Positions 1-5,929 of a stretch of 7,312 nt of DNA are shown piece after piece. Both the position numbers and the translations under genes were made by a program. The notes beneath the pieces were generated by a model. That model worked only from the letters and a program-made list of their open reading frames with translations. It had not been told where the DNA came from and did not search any database. Origin of the DNA: CAVSUR01 sp052143655 (GTDB lineage Bacteria > Actinomycetota > Actinomycetes > Streptosporangiales > Streptosporangiaceae); assembly GCA_052143655.1 (NCBI GenBank), contig JBKQSL010000298.1, positions 1 through 7,312 on the forward strand. The letters run 5' to 3'. Positions within the stretch are counted from its first letter, which is position 1; the number at the start of each line of letters is the position of its first letter.

Positions 1-339
1 GCCGCATACGGCGCGCGGCAGGTCAGGCAGAATCTGGCCACCGGCGGCCGGGACGTTCGCTCGCATCACCGACGGGCACCTCGGCCCGGCGGCGATCTCC
101 AGGCCAGTCACGGCGCGCCGAGTCGGCGGTCGGCATCGGGCTACGTCGATCGCCAGCATCACGCTGAGTTACGGGAGAGGCCAGTAGAACGCGCGCCGAG
201 CCGCCGTTCGGTACGTCAAGATGACCCGCCTCAGTGATCACGGATGAAGCGCCGAACGGGACATTCTGCGTGGCCGACACGGCCTGGAGCCGAGGATGCA
301 GGTGAGGTTAGCCTGCTCAAGTTCGTCGTCGATGAGCAC

Positions 340-456
340 TTAGATCGCTTCGATGGTGACCTGCTGCACCTGGTCCCACGACTCGGCCCAGTCTCCCATG
401 AGCCGTACGCCGAGCCGGGCTGCGGGCCTTCCGTGATTCGGGAGCCGCATGTTCAC
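340..456 (-). pseudogene. Possible gene relic, 38 codons, unknown family
   Basis: A short minus-strand frame opens with GTG at 456 and ends in TAA at 342-340. The peptide begins VNMRLPNHGRPAARLG and ends WAESWDQVQQVTIEAI, an amphipathic, Trp/Gln/Glu-containing composition that looks more like true protein than the Arg/Pro/Gly-rich shadow frames around it. There is no Shine-Dalgarno before the GTG, and an in-frame TAA lies a short distance upstream. It could therefore be the broken C-terminal end of a larger gene. I do not recognise the family. It may equally be chance. Confidence 0.2.
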
Positions 457-605
457 GCAGCGTGCCGCGGTCAGTTACCGCTTCCCGGCGCCGGAACCGC
501 ACCTCCGCCGATACTGGGCTGCAAGCTTGGCATTACGGTGCCGTCCGCGCGCACATCCAGGTGATCGGCAGGGATGCCAGCGCGGTTGCCGCGTGGGACG
601 CGGAT

Positions 606-609
606 AAGG
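606..609 (+). promoter_or_regulatory. Ribosome binding site of the redoxin gene
   Basis: AAGG ends 7 bases before the ATG at 617. It is weak but well spaced. It favours 617 over the GTG/ATG codons a few residues into the protein. Confidence 0.45.
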
Positions 610-616
610 TTCTGGT

Positions 617-1162
617 ATGGCTGTCTCGTCGTTGATGGTCCCGCTCGGCACGCAGGCGCCCGACTTCACCCTTCCGGACACCAGCGGCACAATGGCAGGC
701 CGCGACGACTTCACCGCCGCGCCCGCATTGCTGGTTGCCTTCTTGTGCAACCACTGTCCCTACGTCCGCCACGTCGAGACCGCGCTGGGCACGCTGCTGT
801 CGCACTACCCTGACCTGGCCGTCGCGGGCATCTGCACCAACGACGCCGATGCTTACCCCGACGACCGGCCGCACGAGCTTGCCGGGCAGGCCCGGCGCGC
901 TGGCTGGAATTTCCCGTACCTGGTCGACGCCGACCAGAAGGTCGGCCGCGCCTACCACGCCGCCTGCACGCCGGACTTCTTCCTCTACGACAGCGCGCGC
1001 CAACTGGCCTACCGCGGCGCGTTCGACCAGTCCACACCCGGTAACGGCAAGCCGGTCACCGGCGAGCTGCTCCGCGCGGCCATCGAGCTGACCCTGGCCG
1101 GCCAGCCGGTGCCCGAGCCGCATCGGCCCAGCATGGGCTGCTCAATCAAATGGCGGTCCTGA
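617..1162 (+). CDS. Thioredoxin-fold redoxin (AhpC/TSA-like), CNHC active site
   Basis: A 181-residue cytosolic thioredoxin-fold protein with no signal peptide or membrane segment. The N-terminal GTQAPDFTLPDTSG (about 11-24) is the usual opening of AhpC/TSA redoxins. The active site is LCNHCPYV at 43-50, with a C44-x-x-C47 pair. TPDFFLYD (118-125) supplies the expected cis-proline after the central strand, and the C-terminus carries PSMGCSIKW (171-179), a tail typical of this subfamily of thioredoxin-family proteins. It probably catalyses thiol-disulfide exchange or peroxide reduction; the substrate cannot be read from the sequence. The ATG at 617 is preceded by AAGG at 606-609 with a 7-base gap, and codon usage is strongly GC-biased from the start. 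It stands alone, convergent with the VOC gene. Length is normal for the group (about 180-200 aa). Confidence 0.88.
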   Translation: MAVSSLMVPLGTQAPDFTLPDTSGTMAGRDDFTAAPALLVAFLCNHCPYVRHVETALGTLLSHYPDLAVAGICTNDADAYPDDRPHELAGQARRAGWNFPYLVDADQKVGRAYHAACTPDFFLYDSARQLAYRGAFDQSTPGNGKPVTGELLRAAIELTLAGQPVPEPHRPSMGCSIKWRS

Positions 1163-1363
1163 CCATCGTCATGACCAGCGCAGCCCGTCGCCACGCCGTT
1201 GACCTGGCGCCGCCTGCCACCATGACCAAACGCCCATGCCGTGCCAGAATCCGCCTGCCTGCCGAGCCTGGGATCTGGTCACTCTGGGTGACCGACCCTG
1301 GTCCGGGACCGGTGAGCGCAGTGCCGCCGTTAGGTAGTCGGTGGTGGCTCTGGTGAGCGACCG

Positions 1364-1392
1364 TCAGAACACGCCAGAAGTGGCTGTTCTGA
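1364..1392. terminator. Hairpin between convergent genes, candidate bidirectional terminator
   Basis: TCAGAACA (1364-1371) and TGTTCTGA (1385-1392) are perfect inverted repeats. Inside them GCCA (1373-1376) pairs with TGGC (1381-1384) around a GAAG tetraloop. The result is a 12-bp stem interrupted only by a bulged C at 1372. It lies about 200 bases after the redoxin stop and about 120 bases after the VOC stop on the other strand. No T-run follows on either side, but actinobacterial terminators often lack one. The rest of 1163-1512 contains no gene I can support. Confidence 0.5.
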
Positions 1393-1512
1393 TCGCCAAC
1401 ATGGCGCAGACGAATGAACGGCACCGATTTGCTCCGGCAACCGAGGCGTCCGGCCGCAGGCCCGAGCGCGGATGGACGCGCCGGCCCGGGAGACGCGGAG
1501 GGACGCTCGGCT

Positions 1513-1902
1513 TCAGGTAGCTGGGCCGGGCCGCATGCGCGCCAGCACGACAGAACGGCCATCGGGGTCGGCCAGCACCACGAAGCGTCCCCAGGTCGCA
1601 TCCTGGGCCGGCCAGACAACCCGCACGCCTCGCTCTGCCGCCTCTCGCTCACACTCGTCTGGATCAGCGACAACGAAGCGCACCGCCGTGCCGCCGACCC
1701 CCGAGCCGGCGGGGAAGGTGCCCCTGTCATCGTGACCTCGGTCGTTGCGGTGCAGGACGACCCGACCCGAACTGTCGCCGACGACCACGATGATCTCGTC
1801 CTCGAACAGCACTGGCAGACCAAGCATCTCGACGTAGAAGACACGCGCCTGCGCCAGGTCCGATACGAACAAGATCAAGCTCTCTAGGTTCTCGGCGCGC
1901 AT
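1513..1902 (-). CDS. VOC / glyoxalase-fold protein
   Basis: A 129-residue protein of the vicinal oxygen chelate superfamily (glyoxalase / bleomycin resistance / dioxygenase fold). Two βαβββ halves are visible: LESLILFVSDLAQARVFYVE with LGLPVLFED (about 6-35) running to VVLHRND (48-54), then AVRFVVADPDECEREAAERG (73-92) to WGRFVVLADPDGRSVVLARM (104-123). The DPDG turn before the last strand is a family hallmark. The final strand reads RSVVLA where metal-dependent members usually have a Glu, and the first strand lacks the usual His/Gln, so a classical metal site is doubtful and a binding role is possible. I chose the ATG at 1902 because homology starts there and the longer upstream frame is low-complexity; GGTGA lies 4 bases before it. 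The substrate is unknown. It lies downstream of the ABC permease on the same strand, 273 bases away, so it is probably a separate transcript. Confidence 0.8.
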   Translation of the reverse strand: MRAENLESLILFVSDLAQARVFYVEMLGLPVLFEDEIIVVVGDSSGRVVLHRNDRGHDDRGTFPAGSGVGGTAVRFVVADPDECEREAAERGVRVVWPAQDATWGRFVVLADPDGRSVVLARMRPGPAT

Positions 1903-2081
1903 CACTTCACCGTAGCCCGAGCGTCGGCCCGTGCCGGCCAATCCTCCCGCTCGCCGCCTCACCGGAGGCATGTCACGGCGCCCCTGGTGTGCCGCCTGGA
2001 GCGAGCACATCGCCGGCGATCTGGACGGCGGTTCCACCCTCGGCTGGGCCTCCATGCCGCGACCGAATGGGTGATTCTGTG

Positions 2082-2097
2082 TGCGGGCCGGCCCGCA
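2082..2097. terminator. Perfect GC-rich palindrome, possible terminator of the ABC operon
   Basis: TGCGGGCCGGCCCGCA is a perfect 16-base palindrome (6-bp stem with a CCGG turn if folded). It lies about 80 bases beyond the permease stop and 180 bases before the VOC start in the direction of transcription. A second, weaker hairpin sits directly after the permease stop: CCCAT at 2159-2163 pairs with ATGGG at 2171-2175. Neither is followed by a T-run. Either could end transcription of the permease, or the palindrome could be a regulator site for the VOC gene. Confidence 0.3.
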
Positions 2098-2175
2098 GGT
2101 CTGGGTCTGCTGTGTTGTGGCGTGGGTGCCGTGCTGCGCGGGCCGGGAAATCCGGATGCCCATGGCCGGTATGGG

Positions 2176-4611
2176 TTATTCGGCGTGCAGGGCGGTGGTG
2201 GTCCTGGTCGAGGCGGCCCAACTGGCGGGGCCGAGCGCGCCGGCGGCGGCGATGCCCAGCCCGGCGAGGGCGAGCAGGGTGAGTTCGGTGGCGGTGTAGA
2301 CGCGGGTGAAGCTAGCGGGGATTGCGGTACCGCCGGCGGCTGCGCCGATGGCCTGGACGACGATGCGTTGCAGGATGATCCCGGCGGGCAGCGCGATGGC
2401 TGCGGCTATGACGGCGGGGGCGATGTCCCAGCAGACCACCATGGCGATGGTTTGCCAGGGTGTCATGCCGACGGCCTTGAACACGCCGAGGTCGTGCACG
2501 CGCTCCCGGGTGAGCATCAGCACGGAGTTCAGCACGCCGAGCCCGGCGAGGACCGCGATCACCATCATGAGCAGCCGGATCAGCGACAGGTCCGTCATTG
2601 AGGCGAACGATGGGGCGCTTTGCGGAGCGGCCGCCACAACGAAACCTGGCGGCCCCAGAACCCGGCTGAGCGCGTGAACATACGCTTGCACGCTGGTGCC
2701 GGGTTTGAGTCCGACGTTGTACTGCCAGGCCAGGCCGGCGGCCGCAGCGCCGAGTGTCTGCGGGCTGGTGAAAAGGGCGGGGCCGGGAGCGGTGGCGAAC
2801 ACCTCGCCCACGATCCGCGCCGTGACCGGCTTGCCGTTGACGGTCATGGTGACAGTGTCGCCGACGTTTAGGCCGGCCTGGGTGAGGAAGACGGGGTTGG
2901 CGTCCACCTCGCCGGCGCGCTGGTACCAGCGTCCGCTGAACATGCCCTGCCCGAGCCACGCCGCGTCAGCGCTGGCGAGCGTGACCGGCACTTGTCCCAG
3001 CCCGGGCACGCTGATCACTGGCCGGCTGCCGGGGGCCCCGGTCTGGGCCTGGGCCGCGAACCGCAGCGTTCCCGGCTGGGCGCGCAGCGCGGCGCCGGCT
3101 GTCCGCTGCTGGATGGCGGCAGCGGTCAGTGACCCACGGCCACCAAGCACGGCGACCTGTACCTGGCCCTGCGCGTGGACCGCGTTGTGGTTGATCTTCA
3201 TGACCGAGGAGTCAAGGCCTGCCGCCAGGACCACCGCGGTGAGGCCGAACGTGATCGCGGCCAGCGTGACAGCGGACCGGGCCGACCGGGAGAACGGGGC
3301 GGCCAGGCCGATCGTCACCGGCCGGGGTAGGGCCACCCTGCCGGCCAGCCGGTAGGCGGCGTAGCCGTGCCCGGCCCGCGGTGCCTGACCGGCGGTAATC
3401 ACCGCCACAGCGGGCAGCCGCCCGGCCCGCGCCGCGGGCACCAGCGCCGCCAGCCCGGTCAGCGCGAGCATCCCCAGCGGGACAGTCACGTTGATCCACA
3501 GCGGCACCGTCTGGGTGGTGGCGGTGAGCGCGCTGGCGTCGTAGTTCAGCTTCGGCAGAGCCCACCAGTTGCCCAGTGCTGCCCCGGCCACGCAGCCGGC
3601 CAGGGCCGGCGCGCCGGGCTGGGCGAGGTAGGCGGCGGTGACCTGGGCGGGGGTGAACCCGATGCTCTTGAGCACACCGATCCGCCGGTACCCGGCGGCG
3701 ACCGCGGCGCTGACCACGCTGGCTGTGATCAGCGCCGACAGCACCAGGCCGATCAGCGCGAACGCGACCACGAACGGGGTGTTGGTGGCCTGCCCCTGGC
3801 TGGTCTCGTCCAGTGAATGCAGCCAGGACGCCGAGCCGGTGACCGCCCCGGCCGGCAGCGCGGCCTTCACCACCTCCAGGTCGGCGTAGATCTGCGCAGC
3901 GGTGGCTGCCCGGGTGAAGGTGTAGAGCATCTGCACCTGGGCGGGCGCCCCGCGCGGGCGCAGCGCGGCGATCTGGCTGGGGAGGACCCAGGCGTCTTCC
4001 TCCTGCCCCGGCGACGCCGCGAAGCCGGCCACGGTCAGCCGCGGGCTGCCCGGCGCGCTGGTCACGGTGACCGTGCTGCCCAGCGGCACCCCCGGGGCAT
4101 GGGCCAGGGCTATCTCGCCGGGGCGGGTCACCCACCGGCCCGCGGTCACGGTGATGTCATCCAGCTGGCCGGACCGCGACGCCCGGCCCACCACCGTCAG
4201 CGCGGGCATCGGCACAGCACCACCACCCCCGGCCAGCCGCCCCGCGCCGGGGCCATTCCCTGGCCGCCCCCGGCCACCGCGGCCGCGAGGTGGCCGCGGC
4301 GCGCCGCTGGGTGTCAGCGTGACGGTGGCCTCGGGGTACGGCCCGGCAGCCTGGGTCACCCCCGGCAGATGGCGGGTCGCGGCCAGCCGCGCGCTGGTGA
4401 CCTTGGCCGAGTCGATGGTCACCGCTAGCTGAGCGCCGTGCTCAGCGGCGAATTCGTGATAGAACCCTTCGTTCGCGCTCGTGTAGAGGGCCAGGCCCAG
4501 CAGTGCCACTCCGGTAGATGCCGCCAGCACCAGGAAGATCACCACGGTCTGCACCAGCCGGCCGCGCAGCAGCCCGCCCCAGGCCGCACGCACCACCGGC
4601 GCGGCGCTCAC
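2176..4611 (-). CDS. ABC transporter permease, double FtsX/MacB type
   Basis: An 811-residue integral membrane protein with the two-FtsX-domain layout of large actinobacterial ABC permeases. An N-terminal membrane helix (about 20-43) is followed by a long extracytoplasmic MacB-like domain (44-275). The first FtsX domain spans 279-400 (helices about 279-305, 328-350, 370-395). A further helix (445-466), a second extracytoplasmic domain (467-675) and a second FtsX domain (676-802, helices about 678-700, 722-750, 776-800) complete it. Both FtsX domains carry the coupling-helix motif: RRIGVLKSIGFTPAQV (309-324) and VHDLGVFKAVGMTPWQT (705-721). Residues 101-133 form a Pro/Gly/Arg-rich, probably disordered insert. 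The start is GTG at 4611, overlapping the TGA of the ATPase gene (GTGA), so translation should be coupled. Such systems export lipids, peptides or drugs, or act as mechanotransmitters; the substrate is unknown. The gene looks intact, but its ATPase partner is truncated. Confidence 0.88.
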   Translation of the reverse strand: MSAAPVVRAAWGGLLRGRLVQTVVIFLVLAASTGVALLGLALYTSANEGFYHEFAAEHGAQLAVTIDSAKVTSARLAATRHLPGVTQAAGPYPEATVTLTPSGAPRPPRGRGGRGRPGNGPGAGRLAGGGGAVPMPALTVVGRASRSGQLDDITVTAGRWVTRPGEIALAHAPGVPLGSTVTVTSAPGSPRLTVAGFAASPGQEEDAWVLPSQIAALRPRGAPAQVQMLYTFTRAATAAQIYADLEVVKAALPAGAVTGSASWLHSLDETSQGQATNTPFVVAFALIGLVLSALITASVVSAAVAAGYRRIGVLKSIGFTPAQVTAAYLAQPGAPALAGCVAGAALGNWWALPKLNYDASALTATTQTVPLWINVTVPLGMLALTGLAALVPAARAGRLPAVAVITAGQAPRAGHGYAAYRLAGRVALPRPVTIGLAAPFSRSARSAVTLAAITFGLTAVVLAAGLDSSVMKINHNAVHAQGQVQVAVLGGRGSLTAAAIQQRTAGAALRAQPGTLRFAAQAQTGAPGSRPVISVPGLGQVPVTLASADAAWLGQGMFSGRWYQRAGEVDANPVFLTQAGLNVGDTVTMTVNGKPVTARIVGEVFATAPGPALFTSPQTLGAAAAGLAWQYNVGLKPGTSVQAYVHALSRVLGPPGFVVAAAPQSAPSFASMTDLSLIRLLMMVIAVLAGLGVLNSVLMLTRERVHDLGVFKAVGMTPWQTIAMVVCWDIAPAVIAAAIALPAGIILQRIVVQAIGAAAGGTAIPASFTRVYTATELTLLALAGLGIAAAGALGPASWAASTRTTTALHAE

Positions 4612-5093
4612 GGCCGCACGCCCGGGCCCGGCCGGGCATCCGCCGCAGGGCCGGTGGTGACCCGGCCGTCGGCGAGCTGGATCACCCGGCTGGCATACCG
4701 CGCCGCCAGGCTGGGATTGTGGGTGACCAGGACCAGGGTCTGCCCGGTGGCGTTGAGGTCGAGCAGCAGCTGCCCGATCGCCTCGCCAGTGGCGGTGTCC
4801 ACCGCCCCGGTCAGCTCATCGGCCAAGAGCACCGTGGGATTGTTGACCAGGGCACGGGCGATCGCCACCCGCTGCCGCTCCCCGCCCGACAGCCGCCCGG
4901 GGTAGGTGTTGGCGTACTGGCCGATGCCCAGCCGCTCCAGGAGTTCGGCCACCTGTGCCCGCGCCCTGGCGCGGCGGGTCCCGGCCAGCTGGGCGGGCAG
5001 CAGAACGTTGTCGGCCACGGTCAGGTCATCCAGCAGGTTGAAGAACTGGAACACCATCCCAACCTGGCGGCGCCGGAACCGGGCCGCCCCCGT
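4608..5093 (-). pseudogene. ABC transporter ATPase, 5' end lost to mobile element insertion
   Basis: The C-terminal two thirds of a MacB/LolD-type ATPase that would energise the overlapping permease. Recognisable parts in order: FRRRQVGMVFQFFNLLDDLT with the Q-loop Gln, the ABC signature LSGGERQRVAIARAL, Walker B PTVLLADELTGAVD, and the H-loop LVLVTHNP. Walker A, the first strands and roughly 75-80 residues that should precede RRRQVG are missing. Upstream of about 5093 the frame stays open to a possible start at 5279, but that 60-residue extension is unrelated Arg/Pro-rich sequence belonging to the mobile element. Walker B reads ELTG where the family has EPTG (CTG at 4814-4812, one transition from CCG). 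Without Walker A it cannot bind ATP normally, so I call it a disrupted gene. The missing 5' part is expected beyond the right end of the element, outside the window. Confidence 0.82.
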
Positions 5094-5117
5094 TGTTGAC
5101 GGCCTGATTCTCTGAGC

Positions 5118-5186
5118 ATCCTGGCCGGGTTCTCGGCCGTGTTCTTTGGTGATGCTGCTACCTGGCTGTCGCGGGCGGGCCAGGAT
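5118..5186. repeat. Inverted repeat pair in the transposon left end
   Basis: ATCCTGGCC at 5118-5126 is repeated in inverted orientation as GGCCAGGAT at 5178-5186. AGCATC (5115-5120) and GATGCT (5151-5156) form another inverted pair that overlaps the first arm. Mu/Tn7-like transposases bind several sites near each end, so these may be binding sites. Chance is not excluded at this length in GC-rich DNA. Confidence 0.3.
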
Positions 5187-5211
5187 CTTGCCATCGGTTG
5201 CTGGACGTAAG

Positions 5212-5254
5212 GGATCCCTCCTCGCCTCGTTTGCGTGAACGCGAGAAGGGATCC
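5212..5254. repeat. 14-bp inverted repeat upstream of the DUF6431-like gene
   Basis: GGATCCCTCCTCGC (5212-5225) and GCGAGAAGGGATCC (5241-5254) are inverted repeats with 13 of 14 positions matching (one C-A mismatch), separated by 15 bases. The right arm ends 8 bases before the GTG start at 5263. As DNA this could be an operator or transposase binding site at the element end. As RNA it would be a strong leader hairpin close to the start codon, able to limit read-in from outside the element. Confidence 0.5.
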
Positions 5255-5262
5255 GAGGCGGT

Positions 5263-5916
5263 GTGTCGCCCGTGGCCATCGTATGGCCGTGTCCGCTGTC
5301 GGTCGATGCCTGCGTGGCGGCCGGCCGCAGGGTGGAGTTCCCGCGCCCGGGTTGCCCGTCGTGCGCCGGCCGGATGGTGTTCTGGTCGGGGTATCGGCGG
5401 CATGTGCGGGCGTGCGGCCGCTGCCGGAAGATCTTTGTGCCGCGGCTGCGCTGCGGAGGCTGCGGGGTGACTCATGTGCTGCTGCCGGCGTTCGTGCTGG
5501 CCTGGCGCCTGGATGCGGCCGAGGCGGTCGGGACGGTGCTCGGCGGGGTGGCCGGCGGCGCGTGCGGGGTCCGGCCGGCGGCTGCCCGGCTGGAGGTTCC
5601 GTATACGACGGCACGCGGCTGGTGCCGGCGGTTCGCCGCTCGCGGTCCGGTGCTGGGGGTGGCGTTCGCGGCGCTGGCGGTCGAGCTGGGCGGGGAGCCG
5701 ATCCGCCCGGCCGCTGATGCGGGCCGGTTCGCGTTAGCCGCGATCGGGGCTGCGTTTGCCGCGGCGAGCTGCCTGCCGGGATGGGCGGGGCTGGACTTGT
5801 GGCGGTTCGCCTCGGCGGTGACCGGCGGGAGGCTGATCGCGGCCAACATAACCTCGCCCTGGCTGATCGTCGGCAGACGGCGTTTCATGCCTCCTGTCCC
5901 GCCATTACCGGCATGA
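5263..5916 (+). CDS. DUF6431-like zinc-ribbon and helix-turn-helix protein of the transposon
   Basis: A 217-residue protein whose N-terminal half holds three CxxC pairs: C31-C34, C51-C54 and C64-C67, the last followed by GVTH (H71). They frame the segment MVFWSGYRRHVRACGRCRKI and are followed by LLPAFVLAWRLD. This zinc-ribbon pattern followed by a predicted helix-turn-helix (about 93-125, with VRPAAARLEVPYTTARGWCRRF) matches what I know as the DUF6431 family, commonly found beside transposase genes in Actinobacteria; the name is from memory. The mid-section (140-180) is Ala-rich and helical. Its role is unknown; DNA binding at the element ends or regulation of transposition is inferred. GTG at 5263 is chosen because the cysteine cluster falls at the usual distance; only a weak GAGG precedes it. 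It ends 13 bases before the transposase. Confidence 0.72.
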   Translation: MSPVAIVWPCPLSVDACVAAGRRVEFPRPGCPSCAGRMVFWSGYRRHVRACGRCRKIFVPRLRCGGCGVTHVLLPAFVLAWRLDAAEAVGTVLGGVAGGACGVRPAAARLEVPYTTARGWCRRFAARGPVLGVAFAALAVELGGEPIRPAADAGRFALAAIGAAFAAASCLPGWAGLDLWRFASAVTGGRLIAANITSPWLIVGRRRFMPPVPPLPA

Positions 5917-5923
5917 GGAGGCA
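5888..5923 (+). promoter_or_regulatory. Hairpin hiding the transposase Shine-Dalgarno
   Basis: TGCCTCCT (5888-5895) is perfectly complementary to AGGAGGCA (5916-5923), with a 20-base loop. The right arm contains the Shine-Dalgarno GAGGAGG (5915-5921), which sits 8 bases before the transposase ATG at 5930. The stop codon of the upstream gene (TGA, 5914-5916) lies at the base of the same arm. A ribosome finishing the upstream gene would open the hairpin and expose the site. This suggests transposase translation depends on translation of the upstream protein. Confidence 0.5.
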
Positions 5924-5929
5924 GCGGGC

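Larger units (their letters stand above)
1..616. other. Region without a convincing intact gene
   Basis: I see no intact gene here. Open frames exist on both strands but lack recognisable domains, good ribosome binding sites or the strong G/C third-position bias of the real genes nearby. The minus-strand frame 23-280 (GTG start) has mixed third-position usage and no recognisable motif. The minus strand between about 340 and 540 gives protein-like stretches in more than one frame, which may be decayed coding sequence. The promoter of the downstream redoxin gene should lie in the last 100 bases, but I cannot assign -35 and -10 boxes with confidence. Confidence 0.5.

Noticed and set aside
23..280. 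Minus-strand 85-codon ORF near the left edge
   Set aside because: Third-position composition is mixed, there is no convincing Shine-Dalgarno, and the last 40 residues are Arg/Pro-rich without a recognisable fold.
520..541. Resemblance to cloning-vector polylinker sequence around a HindIII site (TGCAAGCTTGGCA)
   Set aside because: The match is only about 13 bases and the flanks diverge. Too short to claim vector contamination.
533..1123. Minus-strand 196-residue ORF opposite the redoxin gene
   Set aside because: Shadow of the redoxin gene. The composition mirrors its codons and there is no recognisable motif.
1987..2601. Long plus-strand ORF, Gly/Asp-rich
   Set aside because: Its larger part is antisense to the 3' end of the permease, with biased composition typical of a shadow frame in GC-rich DNA; no domain is visible.
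5094..5279. N-terminal extension of the ATPase frame to an ATG/GTG at 5279 giving a 223-residue protein
   Set aside because: The added residues are Arg/Pro-rich, contain no Walker A and are encoded by transposon end DNA. The length resembles a full ATPase only by coincidence.
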